A stretch of DNA of 64,000 nt from Mytilus californianus (lineage: Eukaryota > Mollusca > Bivalvia > Mytilida > Mytilidae): assembly GCF_021869535.1 (NCBI RefSeq), contig NW_026262690.1:87341995-87405994 (forward strand), in the 5' to 3' direction. A program made the position numbers and the translations under genes. Below are positions 1-12,400 of this stretch, in pieces (position 1 is the first letter of the stretch; each line of letters opens with the position of its first letter). The notes below the pieces were generated by a model. The model did not search any database and was not told where the DNA came from. It saw only the letters and a program-made list of their open reading frames with translations.

Positions 1-202
1 GGAATTAGGGGCAAAAAAGGGGCAAAAAACAAGCATTTTTCTAGTTTCAGGACAATAACTTGTGTGTAAGTGTATGGATCTTTCTGAAATTGTACTGCAA
101 GGTTCCATATCACAAAGGCAAAGCTGGGTTTGAGTTTGGGGGTAATTGCCCTAAACGTTAAGGGATTTGGGGCCAAAAAGGGGCCAAAAAACAAGCATTT
201 TT
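1..202 (+). repeat. Family A tandem monomers (right part of an array cut by the next element)
   Basis: Carries the same GGGGCCAAAAAGGGGC...TAGTTTC...TGGATCT...CAAGGTTCCATATCACAAAGG monomers as 350-1830. The array is interrupted in the T-run of AAGCATTTTT, exactly where the left end ATACGACCGCA of the next copy begins, so the 203-2154 element appears to have inserted into a related one. Confidence 0.8.
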
Positions 203-2154
203 ATACGACCGCAAAAATTTTGCAGTCGTATATTGGTATGACATTGTCGTCGTCCGAAGACACATTAGTTTTCGCACTATAACTTTAGTTTAAGTGAATG
301 GATCTCAATGAAATTTTACCATAAGGTTCAATACCACAAAAGGAAGGTTGGGATTGATTTTATGGGTTATGGTACCAACAGTTAAGGAATTAGAGGCCAA
401 AAAGGGGCAAAAAATAAGCATTTTTGTAACTTCCAGACATAACTTGTGTGTTAGTGTATGGATCTCTCTGACATTGTACCACAAGGTTCCATATCACAAA
501 GGGAATGCGGGGATTGATTTTGGGGGTAATTGCCTCCAAATTTTAGGAATTAGGGGCCAAAAAGGGGCAAAAAACAAGCATTTTTCTAGTTTCATGACAA
601 TAACTTGTGTGTAAGTGTATGGATCTCTCTGACATTGTACCACAAGGTTTCATATCACAAAGGGAATGCTGGGATTGATTTTGGGGGTAAGTGCCTCCAA
701 ATTTTAGGAATTAGGGGCCAAAAAGGGGCAAAAAACAAGCATTATTCTAGTTTCCAGACAATTACTTGTGTTCAAGTGTATGGATCTCTCTGACATTGTA
801 CCACAAGGTTCCATATCACAAAGGGAATGCTGGGATTGATTTTTGGGGTAATTGCCTCAAAATTTTAGGAATTGGGGGCCAAAAAAGGGGCAAAAAACAA
901 GCATTTTTCTAGTTTCAGGACAATAACTTGTGTGTAAGTGTATGGATCTTTCTGAAATTGTACTACAAGGTTCCATATCACAAAGGGAAAGCTGGAAATG
1001 AGTTTGGGGGTAATTGCCCAAAACGTTAAGGAATAAGGGGCCAAAAAGGGGCAATAAATAAGCATTATTCTAGTTTCCAGACAATTACTTGTGTTCACGT
1101 GTATGGATCTTTCTGAAATTGTACTGCAAGGTACCATACCTCAAAGGGAAGGCTGGGATTGATTTTGGGGGTAATTGCCTCAAAAATTAAGGAATAAGGG
1201 GCCAAAAAGGGGTAAAAAACAAGCATTTTTCTAGTTTCAGGACTATAACTTTTGTGTAAGTTTATGGATCTTTTTAAAATTGTACTACAAGGTTCCATAT
1301 CACAAAGGGAAAGCTAGGTTTGAGTTTGGAGGTAATTGCCCTAAACGTTTAGGAATTTGGGGCCAAAAAGGGGCTTAAAAACAAGCATTTTTCTAGTTTC
1401 CAGACAATTACTTGTGTTCAAGTTTATGGATCTCTCTGAAATTGTACTGTAAGGTACCATACCACAAAGGGAAGGCTGGGATTGATTTTGGGGGTAATTG
1501 CCTCAAAATTTTAGGAATTAGGGGCCAAAAAGGGATAAAAAAACAAGCCTTTTTCTAGTTTCATGACAGTAACTTGTGTGTAAGTGTATGGATCTATATG
1601 AAATTGTACTACAAGGTTCCATATCACAAAGGGAAAGCTGGGTTTGAGATTGGAGGTAATTGCCCTAAATGTTTAGGAATTTGGGGCCAAAAAGGGGCTT
1701 AAAAACAAGCATTTTTCTAGTTTCCAGACAATAACTTGTGTTCAAGTGTATGGATCTCTCTGAAATTGTACTGTAAGGTACCATACCACAAAGGGAAGGC
1801 TGGGATTGAGTTTGGGGGTGATGAATCATAAGGGGGTTCAAAAAATTTGGGGGAGGGATTTTTTTTTCCTTTTTTTCTTTTTTTTTTTCTTTAAAATTTT
1901 CAATTTTAAATTGGTTATTTCTGATTTATATATAAAAGCAAATAATAATGATATGGTTTGAATAGGTAAATTAAAATTTTTTAAGTTCTGAGACCACATT
2001 CATTCTGTGTCAGAAACCTATGCTGTGTCAAATATTTAATCACAATCCAAATTCAGTGCTGTATCAAGCTTGAATGTTGTGTCCATACTTGCCCCAACTG
2101 TTCAGGGTTCGACCTCTGCGGTCGTATCAAGCTGCGCCCTGTGGAGCATTTTAT
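203..2154 (+). mobile_element. Helentron-like non-autonomous element A1 with nine 161-162 bp monomers
   Basis: Left terminus ATACGACCGCA (203-213) forms a hairpin with TGCAGTCGTAT and follows a T-run. The right inverted copy TGCGGTCGTAT is at 2117-2127, followed by a GC-rich stem-loop (CAAGCTGCGCCCTGTGGAGC) and TTTTATT. Between them the GATC of the monomer TATGGATCT recurs at 461, 622, 783, 945, 1106, 1267, 1429, 1591 and 1753, a period of 161-162. After a G/T-rich break near 1830-1890 comes the conserved tail (1980-2154). Reading frames inside follow the monomers and are not genes. Confidence 0.8.
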
Positions 2155-2385
2155 TATAATGAAAAATGTCAGAATATGAGACTTCAAGTTCATTCCATTT
2201 ATTCCACATTGATTCAGCGATGATTGATCTGGAAAATCTGGAAAACCAATTCCAATTGCTAAGTTCTACTGAACAGAATGAATTCACATAGTTAGGTTAG
2301 TTGCTTTGTGCTTTTGAGTTTTAAGATGTGAGCTCATTTCAGATCTGTTATACACCTACTTCCTGTTAACCATTTTTTTATTATT

Positions 2386-2790
2386 ATGCCCCCGCAACTA
2401 AAAGTTGGGGCATATTGTTTTACCCCTGTCCGTCCATCCATCTGTCCGTTCTTCCGTCCTTCTGTCCGTCCCATTATGGGTATATAGTTATTCCAGAGAA
2501 CTCCTCCTACAGTTTGAATGCTAGGAAGTTTTCACTTTGCTGGCTGTTTGTACATATATTGAAGGTGTGCATGTGGTCAGGGTTTTGATTTTTATTACTA
2601 TTTGCTCTTTTGGGAGATAGTTGAACTTTGTCATTTTTGGAGTATATACTTGCATAAGAGGTGCATAGTGTTACTGGATAACTCCTCCTACAGTGAACCA
2701 TAGACCTATGTGCTCCCATGCTCAACTTTGTGTGTTTTAGAATAACACTTTGCATCTGCGGGGGCATCATTTGTGTCTCTCAGACACAAT
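2386..2790 (+). mobile_element. Helentron-like element C (single-unit copy)
   Basis: Perfect 11-bp inverted ends ATGCCCCCGCA (2386-2396) and TGCGGGGGCAT (2757-2767). The left end also folds with AGTTGGGGCAT and follows TTTTTTTATTATT. A GTCCGTCC pyrimidine stretch follows. The right end is followed by a perfect stem-loop TGTGTC-TCTCA-GACACA (2772-2788). No coding capacity. The intron stretch 2155-2385 before it holds nothing I recognise. Confidence 0.75.
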
Positions 2791-2952
2791 AATATCTCAA
2801 AGAAAGCCCTACATTGACTTTGTTATAATACAGTTACTTCAGAGTGTAGTGCAGGGAGGGGCCATCACTTTGTCTAATTAAATAGTAGAGACATCATTAG
2901 TAAAACAATGTGTACATTCTTTTTTTTTATGTGAAAATATATGTAAAATTGA

Positions 2953-3162
2953 CTGTTGCGGATTCATTTATTTTTGTTGGTACCAGTTTTCATGGGTTGA
3001 GGAAAAATTGTATTTTAGTGAATACTTGATTTTGGGGTTTTGCAATGTCTGATTACACACCTCTAAAAAAATTCTACTTTGTTGAACATTTAAATTCGTT
3101 GTTAACCTATACCCATGAAATCCTCAAAAAATGGTATCCCACGAATAATAAAGAATCCACAG
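2953..3162. mobile_element. Tc1/mariner-like MITE, degraded copy
   Basis: About 210 bp with inverted ends CTGTTGCGGATTCATTTATTT and AAAGAATCCACAG; same family as 35759-35966 and 36812-37008 (internal GGTACCA...CATTTAA...GGTATCC). The ends have drifted, and the TA duplication seen at the other copies is not visible here. Confidence 0.7.
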
Positions 3163-3311
3163 TGATATGAATTTTTCCTGTAATTTATTTTTTTTTAAAT
3201 TCATTCTTAATTTCATTTTTCAACTATAAATATTTGTTTGATTACAGTTTTCAAGAATCAATTAATTTAACACAAGTTCTGAATCTTTCTTCAAAATAAC
3301 TTCAATTACAG

Positions 3312-3427
3312 ATCACCAGATAAAGTATCTTTGGGAGTAACAAAACCACCAGTAGCAACAACTACCAGTACAACTGAGAAACAAACAACTGTGATTAAAG
3401 TTTCACCAAAGGACGTGGGTCAGATAG
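3312..3427 (+). CDS. Exon: Thr/Ser-rich extracellular stalk
   Basis: First exon of the gene visible here. The acceptor ends ...AATTACAG at 3311; the donor is GTAAAT at 3428. It encodes a low-complexity stretch with TTTSTTEKQTT, typical of an O-glycosylated membrane-proximal stalk, and ends ...KDVGQI plus one base (phase 1). The left border is uncertain: an AG at 3318-3319 would give a phase-1 exon like those downstream, whereas 3312 enters in phase 2 but follows a better acceptor. Upstream exons, presumably with a signal peptide and ectodomain, lie outside the window. Confidence 0.65.
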
Positions 3428-6400
3428 GTAAATACATAATGTCAACTTTTTTCCTCATTTTTAAAGACGGCCAAAATGATATGGTGTACACCTTACAACA
3501 ATTCTGTACACCAAATGTAGAAGACTTATTATTTAAAGTAACAGATAAGATGAGTTAAAGGTAAAAACTTATTAACAATCTTTGAACCATTATTGTTAGC
3601 TTAACAAGTTTATCTCTCTTTGACAGACACATACTTTACCTCTTAGAATGATAACATAAACAACCCAGGTCTACTGTGTTTAAAATGAACATTTACAAGC
3701 ATAAAATATAAGACATAAGATATAGACATAGATAAGACAATGTTATAATTAGTCCAGCAGGTGAGAAAATCCTCTCAAAAGCAACAAGAGTTAGTGTTAC
3801 TTTATCACACCATCACTGAATTGGACTAGAGTACTCATTGCCATTTGTATCTAGTATGCCTCTTTGGAGTATAACTGCTTCCCTAAAAAAAGGTCATTTT
3901 GACCTATATTTTATATTTTATTGATTCCATTTAGCTGATTCAGTTCTCAGATACTAAGGCCAAAATAAAAAAATACTTGTGTTTTGGGTTTCCATTCAAA
4001 ACATGTTTTTATGCCCCCACCGTAGTGGAGGGTGCATTAAGTTTTACCCTTGTCCGTCAGTATGTCCATACGTCCCAAAGTTGGTTTCCGTTCTCTAACT
4101 TTAGTTTACCTCAACCAAATGTTATGAAACTTATACGCAATGGTTATTACTACAAAACACAGATCAAGTTTGAATTTTGGTGGTGTCACTTTAACCGTTC
4201 TAGAGTTATGCCCCTTTACAAATGGAAATATAGCTGAATTTTTCGTTTCCGTTCTCTAACTTAAGTTTGCCTCAACCAAATGTTATGAAACTTATACACA
4301 ATGCTTATTACCACACAATACAGATCATGTTTGAATTTTGGTGGTGTCACTATTACTGTTCTAGAGTTATGGCCTTTACAAATGGAAAAATTGCTGAATT
4401 TTTCGTTTCCGTTCTCTAACTTAAATTTTCCTCAACCAAATGTTATGAAGCTTATACACAATACTTATTACCACAAAACTCAGATCAAGTACAAATTTGT
4501 GTAGTGTCACTTTTACCATTCTTCAGTTATGTCCCTTGATTTCTTTATATGATATGCAAGTGGGGGCATCATCTGTGTCCCATTGACACATTCCCCATTT
4601 ATTTTTTACTCAAAATGGCTACCTTAAGGTTAAGAACTTTCTGTAGTGAGCCCTGCCAAAGTTGTAGGTTTTAATATAGATATTTAGCAAAATAAAAAAA
4701 GACTTCAAACCTACCTACCCTAGTTTTCTGAAGGATCTTAAACAAAAAAGCTTTTCCGTTTGGTTCTAATAGATAAACAATCATAGATAACAGGGTGTAT
4801 AAAGGATGCATATGGGGATAAAATTGAGAATGGAAATGGGGAATGTGTCAAAGAGACAACAACCCGACCATAGAGCAGACAACAGCCGAAGGCCACCATT
4901 GGGTCTTCAATGCAGCGAGAAACTCCCGCACCCGGAGGCGTCCTTCAGCTGGCCCCTAAACAAATATATATACTTGTTCAGTGATAATGGACGTCATACT
5001 AAACTCCAAATTAAAAACAGGAAACTAAAATTAAAAATGATACAAGACTAACAAAGGCCAGAGGCTCCTGACTTGGGAAAGGCGCAAAAATGCGGCGGGG
5101 TTAAACATGTTTTTTGAGATCTCAACCCTCCCCCTATACCTCTAGCCAATGTATAGCAATTTATGTTTTTATCAGTTTGTTAAATCACAACTTGAAAAGG
5201 AATGGCATTAGATTCACACAGATTCTTGTACAGGACATGGAAGTTGTGCAATAAATTTTTATTGTGTGATTTCATCAGGTTTCTGCTCATATTATTTGGA
5301 GATGATAGGCAGCACCAAACTTCTTCTATCTAGTTTGCATCAAGTTGTAGAAGCTATACATTGCTCTCCTAAAATCTGACATTGTCAGAAGATATCATCA
5401 ACTTTTAGGTTCAGTTTGTGGTTAAAGTTTGTTTAGACATAAATAACTTTGTTATAGAATTGTAAGAAAATTTGACAGATGCTTCTTCATAATCAGTGGC
5501 CAAGTGGTCTAAGTGGTTGAAGTACTGTATCACTAGCCTGTTAACACTGAGGTTGTGAGTTTGAATCCCACTAGTGACATAAATAAGTTTGTCATAGAAT
5601 TGAATGAAAATTTGACAGATGCTTCTTCATAATTATAATCCGTGGCCTAGTGGTCTTAGTGGTTGAACTACTGTATCACTAGCCTGTCAACACTGAGATT
5701 GTGAGTTTGAATCCCACTAGTGACATAAATAAGTTTGTCATAGAATTGAATGGAAATTTGACAGATGCTTCTTCATAATCCGTGGCCTAGTGGTCTTAGT
5801 GGTAGAACTACTATATCACTAGCCTGTCAACACTGAGGTTGTGAGTTCCAATCCTGATATTGGCAGGTCCAATCTTCATTGACTAGAATCGTCAGTTTTC
5901 CTACAGAAGGACAATGGCTTCCTCCATCAACAAAAACTGACTGCCACAAAATGGCACAGTAATGTTAAATGTAGTTAAACACCAATCTTTATTAGACATC
6001 ATTGACTTTGTTAAACCTTCACTGAATGTTATAAGATTAGACAGATGCTTCTTCATGATCAAGAAATAGCATCTGAAGAAAAAAGTTTGAATTTGTTTTA
6101 TTTTATTGATAAATAAAATTCAGGTTGTGGCAGTCAGCATAACACTTTTACACTGACAGCAGCAATTGCAGTAAAGACACTAGGTACTGCAGAACACTTT
6201 ACAATTTTCTATATGACACCTTCGTTTGATTGACTAAGTTCTGCACCTCCTAGATACTAAGTGATCATATTTTGATTCTTTTTACTCAAATTTATTTCTT
6301 ATTTTATAACTGTTCAATTATTAAGCCAATTCAATGACATTTATTTATTTTTAATTGCAGATGCATCTAAAACTATCTTGTTAGTTGTAATGGGAGTTAT

Positions 6401-9400
6401 TATTTTACTATTTGTTGCTGTCCTGTTATACATGTGCTGTAGGAGAAAAAGTAAGTTGACTACAGTTTAATATAAGATCAGAAGAATTTATGAGTGTGTT
6501 ACTGTGACTCCTTTGTGGAAGTGAAGAAAGGACAACACTTTCAAATTGATGAGATGATGAATGGATAGTATTGTTAATCAGATGAATGATGAGATTCATA
6601 AACTTGACAATTTGCTATTCTCTTTTTAGCTGCTTTTCTCATAACTTGGCGTCCATCGTCTGTCGTTGTCAGTTAACTTGTACAAAAATCTTCTCTTCTG
6701 AAACTACAGGGCCAAATTTAACCAAACTTGGCCACAACCATTATTATGGTATCTAGTTTAAAAAATGTGTCAGATAACCTTGCTTGCCAACCAACAACTG
6801 TCCTTTTCTAGATTTAGATATTTCAGTTTTACACCAGAAACTTGACACAAAAATTTACAACAAAATGGATTTTTTTTTCCCTATTGTAAACTTTCTTTTT
6901 TGGACAGTGATGGTGCTTAGGCACCATCTTACGGTGTTTATGTGTTCCAACTTGTTTGTAGTGACGTTTTGGATTTCCATGAGCGTAACCTATGTATTAT
7001 TGGTAAATTATAAAGTCAGAGATTTGGTTACCACAAATTACTTAAAAATTTTCCATAGATACAAAGGTTTGGTTTGCAAATTAGGCTGTACCTGTAGAAA
7101 ACTTATTTCAAACTGAATAACACATCCTAAATTTTATGGTGATGTTGTTTACAGAGCCTAGAAATTTAGAATAAGATACCTCCCTCGTAATCTTATCAAT
7201 CCTTTAAATAAACTTATTCTAAAAGGTAACCAGTTTAACACTGTAATTAGATCTTTGAATATTGTTTTCATTGGTATAAATATTGATTTTTTTATCAGTG
7301 AATTAAAACCATTCTAAATAGTATTGTTATACACATATGCACTTTCACTACAATCTGTCGATACTTATATTTTATCATGTGTGTACTAATTGATATTTTA
7401 GTCTTAGATGCATAATTGTTTTATTAGTTGTTATTGACTTTGAACTAGCTGTCAGTAACTGCAAGTAGTCTCAGATCTGTACTTTGTCTTTTTTGTTATT
7501 AAGGATGTATAAATACCCTGCCATGTCTGGTCTGTGTTTTTGTTAGATGTTTTTCTGCTTTGTATCTATCTGATGAGTTAAGCCCTTTTCAACTGATTTT
7601 TATTATAGTTTGTTCTTATGTTGTGTTGTAACACCACTGTCCCAGGTTAGGGGAGAGTTGAGCACTCACAAACATGTTTAACCCCACCACATTCTTAATG
7701 TGCCTGTCCGAAGTCAGGAGCCTGTAGTTCAGTGGTTGTCGTTGGTTCATATTTGTTTTTCGTAAATTGTTTTGTTTTAAATTAGGCCGTTAGTTTTCTC
7801 AATTGAATGTTTTCATATTTTTCATGTCAGGGCCTTTTATAGCTGACTATATGGTATGGGTTTTTCTCATTGTTGACGGTGGCTCGGTTGCAAATAATTG
7901 CTTACATCCACTTCATTTGAACTTTGGTGGATAGTTGTCTCATTGGCAATCATACCACATCTCCTTATTTTTATATGGCTGACATGTCTAAATATAGAAC
8001 ATAGTGGTTGTTTTTTGTTGCTGTATATCATATTTATTTTTCCTTCATTATTTTGTACATAAATCAGACCGTTAGTTTTCTCGTTTGAGTTTTTTTACAT
8101 TTGTCATTTCGCGGCCTTTTATAGCTGATTATGCGGTATGGGTTGTACTCATTGTTGAAGGCCATACGGTGACCTATAGTTGTTAATTTCTGTGTCATTT
8201 GGTCTCTTGTGGAGAGTTGTCTCATTGGCAATCATACCACATCTTAAGTTTATACCTATTGACTTTTGAAAATCCCAATTGTGGTTCTAGTGCGCGACAT
8301 CATTTTCAAAGGTAACTTAGGTTACAATTTTTGCAGCATTTTTGTGAAAGCTGTTTTGTACTTCAGAAATAGTGTGATATCTTTTTTTATGCCCCTACCG
8401 TACCCTTGTCCGTCTGTACGTACGTACATCCCAAAATTGGTTTCCGTTCTCTAACTTAAGTTTGCCTCAACCAAATGTTATAAAACTTATACACAATGCT
8501 TATTCTGTTTGAATATTGGTAAGGTCACTTTAACCATTCTCGAGATGTGCCCCTTTATAAATGGAAAAAAATGCTAAATTTTTCGTTTTCGTTCTCTAAC
8601 TTGAGTTTGCCTCAACCAAATGTTATGAAACTTATACACAATGCTTATTACCTCAAAACACAGATCAAATTTGAATTTTGGTGGCGTCACTTTTACCATT
8701 CTAGAGTTATGCCTCTTTACAAATGGAAAAAATTTTCATTTTTTTTCTAAAAATATTAATGATGTCATTGTTCAAGTAATTTTTATACGACCGCAAAAAA
8801 ATTTTGTGGTCGTATATTGGTATGACGTTGGCGTCGTCGTCGTTGTCGTCGTCGTCCGGCGTCGTCGTCCGAAGACACATTGGTTTTCGCACTCTAACTT
8901 AAGTTTAAGTAAATGGATCTTTTTGAAATTTGACCATAAGGTTAAATACCACAAAAGGAAGGTTGGGATTGATTTTGGGGGTTATGGTACCAACAGTTAA
9001 GGAATTAGGGGCCAAAAATAAGCATTTTCTAGTTTCCAGACAATAACTGTGGAACGGTGTATGGATCTCTCTGAAATTATACTACAAGTTTCCATACCAC
9101 AAAGGGATGGTTAGGATTTGTTTTGGGGGGTTATGGCTCAAACTGTTTAGGAATTAGGGGCAAAAAAGGGGGAAAAACAAGGTTGTCCTGGTTAATCGAT
9201 AAATACTTTAGTACAAAACATAATTTAAAGCAGTGTTAGGGAGGTAAATCAAATACATCATTGAAATTATCTCCCTTACACTGCTTTTAAATTATGTATA
9301 AAGTAATGGTTAATGAACAATAAAGATAATTTAAAACAGTGTAAGGGAGGTAATCCAAATACAACGTTTTGGTTACTTCCCTTACACTGCTTTTGAATTA

Positions 9401-12400
9401 TGTTTAAAGAAATGCATATTTATAAAGGAAGACCAGTAAAAATATCTGCAAATGTTGCATCTTTTTTTTTTACAAAAAAATCCATATGAAAGATTTGACA
9501 CTATATTTTTAATTCTATTATAAAATAGATTAAGTTAGCACTATGGTAAATTTAAATGGGTAATTATGGTTGCCAACTCCATTGGAAATTTGAATTGAGA
9601 TTATGACCATATCTTGAGGGAAAGAATTTTTGGGGGGAAAAAAGGGGGGGGGGGGATAAAAAGAAATTGTGGGGGGTCAATTTTTTCTCATTTCAGATTT
9701 CAGAAATTAAAAAAATTATCCTCAAATATTATTTTTTTTTCAAATTTCAAATATTGAAAAATTTCAAGAAGAAATCTTTAATTGCTCAGTATGGCGCATT
9801 AGATTTGTAAAATCTTTGATCACATTTATTTATTTGTTATGCCGAATCCAACAGTGTATTTAGATTTTTAATTTTGGGTCCAGTTTTCAAATTGGTCTAC
9901 ATTAAGGTCCAAAGGGTCCAAAATTAAACTTTGTTTGATTTTAGCAAAAATTGAATATATGAGGTTCTTTGATATGCTGAATCTAAACATGTATTTAGAT
10001 TTTTGGTTTTTGGCCCAGTTTTCAAGTTGGTCCAAATTGGGGTCCAAAATTAAACTTTGTTTGATTTCATCAAAAATTGAATATATGGGGTTCCTTGATA
10101 TGCTGAATCTAACCATGTATTTAGATTTTTTATTTGTGGACCCCGTTATCAAATTGGTTCATATTGAGGTCAAAAGGGTCCAAAATTAAACTTTGTTTGA
10201 TTTCATCTAAAATGGAATTATTGGGGTTCTTTGATATTCCAAATCTAACCGTGTATTTAGATTTTTAATTTTGGGTCTTGTTTTATAAATTGGTCTACAT
10301 TAAGGTCCAAAGGGTCCAAAATTAAACTTAGTTTGATTTTAACAAAAATTGAATTCTTGGGGTTCTTTGATATGCTGAATCTAAACATGTGTTTAGATTT
10401 TTGATTATGGGCCCAGTTTTCAAGTTGGTCCAAGATAGGGTCCAGTATTTAAACTTTGTTTGATTTCCACAAAAATTGAATATATGGGGTTCTTTGATAT
10501 GCTGAATCTAAACATGTATTTAGATTTTTGATTATGGGCCAAGTTTTCAAGTTGGTCCAAATTGGGGTCCAAAATTAAACTTTGTTTGATTTCAACAAAA
10601 ATTGAATATATGAGGTTCTTTGATATGCTGAATCTAACCATGTATTTAGATTTTTTATTTGTAGGCCCCGCTATCAAATTGGTTCATATTGAGGTTCGAA
10701 AGGGTCCAAAATTAAACTTTGTTTGATTTCATCAAAAATTGAGTTATTGGGGTTCTTTGATATTCCAAATCTAACCGTGTATTTAGATTTTTAATTTTGG
10801 GTCCTGTTTTATAAATTGGTCTACATTAAGGTCCAAAGGGTCCAAAATTAAACTTAGTTTGATTTTAACAAAAATTGAATTCTTGGGGTTCTTTGATATG
10901 CTGAATCTAAGCATGTGTTTAGATTTTCGATTATGGGCCCAGTTTTCAAGTTGGTCCAAGTTGGGGTCCAAAATTAAACTTTTTTTGATTTCAACAAAAA
11001 TTGAATATATGGAGTTCTTTGATATGCTGAATCTAACCATGAATTTAGATTTTTTATTTGTGGGCCCCGCTATCAAATTGGTTCATATTGAGGTCAAAAG
11101 GGTCCAAAATTAAACTTTGTTTGATTTCATCAAAAATTGAATTATTGGGGTTCTTTGATATTCCAAATCTAACCGTGTATTTAGATTTTTAATTTTAAGT
11201 CCTGTTTTTTAAATTGGTCTACATTAAGGTCCAAAGGGTCCAAAATTAAACTTAGTTTGATTTTAGCAAAAATTGAATTCTTGGGGTTATTTGATATGCT
11301 GAATATAAACATTTGTTTAGATTTTTGATTATGGGCCCAGTTTTCAAGTTTGTCCAAGTCGGGGTCCAAAATTAAACTTTGTTTGATTTTAACAAAAATT
11401 GAATATATGGGGTTCTTTGATATGCTGAATCTAACCATGTATTTTGATTTTGGACATTGGACCATAATAGGTAAATTAAAAAAATTCAAGTTCTTAGACC
11501 ACATTCTTTCTGTGTCAGAAACCTATGCTGTGTCAAATATTTAATAACAATCCAAATTCAGAGCTGTATCAAGCTTGAATGTTGTGTCCATACTTGCCCC
11601 AACTGTTCAGGGTTCGACCTCTGCGGTCGTATCAAACTGCTCCCCAGCGAAGCATTTTATTAAAATTGGAGTTATCTTCCTTTGTCCATGATTATAGTTA
11701 AATCAACTACAATCAATGCTTTATACAATGCAATGTTTAATTTTGCCTTCCACTGATAAAACACAGATCAAGTTGAAATTGGGTAGTGCCACTTTAACCA
11801 TTATTGAGTTATGCCCCTTTATAAATCGAAAAATTGCAAAATTTTTAGTTTCCATTCTGTAACTTAAGTTTGCCCCCACCAAACATTATGAAACCTATAC
11901 ACAATATTTATTACCACAAAACTAAGATCAAGTACAAATTTTTTGTTTCTGTTTTCTAACTTTAGTTTGCCTCAACCAAATGTTATGAAACTTATACACA
12001 ATGCTTATTACTACATAATACAGATTAAGTACGAAATTTGGTTTGTGACACTGTTACCATTCTTGAGTTATGTCCCTTTATAAACAAAAATTGCTGAATT
12101 TTTGGTTTCTGTTCTCTAACTTTAGTTTGTCTCAAACAAATGTTATAAAACTTATACACAACCGTTCTAGAGTTATGCGTGTTTACAAATAGAAAAATTG
12201 CTGAATTTTTAGTTTCTGTTCTCTACTTAAGTTAGCCTCAACCAAATGTTATGAGACTTACACACAATGCTTATTACCACAAAACTCAGATCAAGTTCAA
12301 ATTTGGGTAGCGTCACTTTTACCGTTCTTCAGTTATGTCCCTTTATAACTATATGATATGCAAGCAGGGGCATCATCTGTGTCCACATGTGGACACTATC

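Larger units (their letters stand above)
8785..11662 (+). mobile_element. Helentron-like element A2 with a higher-order tandem core
   Basis: Left ATACGACCGCA (8785-8795) after TAATTTTT, right TGCGGTCGTAT (11622-11632), then a stem-loop region and GCATTTTATT. The head matches A1 (GAAGACACATTGGTTTTCGCACT...) and the tail matches A1 (AAACCTATGCTGTGTCAAATATTTAA...). The core at 9840-11450 is a different array of about 132-bp monomers (GGTCCAAAATTAAACTTTGTTTGATTTCA...). A G-run (9642-9655) precedes the core, as in A3. Confidence 0.8.
8389..12398 (+). mobile_element. Helentron-like element D2, split by insertion of element A2
   Basis: Left ATGCCCCTACC at 8389 after CTTTTTTT, followed by CCTTGTCCGTCTGTACG and D monomers to about 8755. 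The D monomers resume after 11690 and end with AGCAGGGGCAT (to 12373) and a perfect 18-nt palindrome GTGTCCACATGTGGACAC (12379-12396). The middle is element A2, so D2 is older. Confidence 0.75.

Noticed and set aside
348..1298. Several overlapping reading frames of 60-90 codons on both strands
   Set aside because: They repeat with the 161-bp family A monomers and appear on both strands; they are by-products of the array.
5498..5870. tRNA genes
   Set aside because: A and B boxes are present, but no acceptor-stem pairing is evident and each head continues into SINE sequence.
6784..7116. 110-codon frame in the large intron
   Set aside because: Hydrophobic AT-rich translation without a recognisable domain or borders; not phase-compatible evidence.
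8641..9000. Frames with poly-Val, poly-Asp or poly-Thr
   Set aside because: Caused by the GTC trinucleotide tract at 8828-8870 in element A2.
9868..11544. Repeat-protein-like frames (KSKYMVRFSISKNPIYS and similar) on both strands
   Set aside because: They follow the about 132-bp DNA monomers; mirrored frames on the other strand and no start or splice context. Not a solenoid protein.
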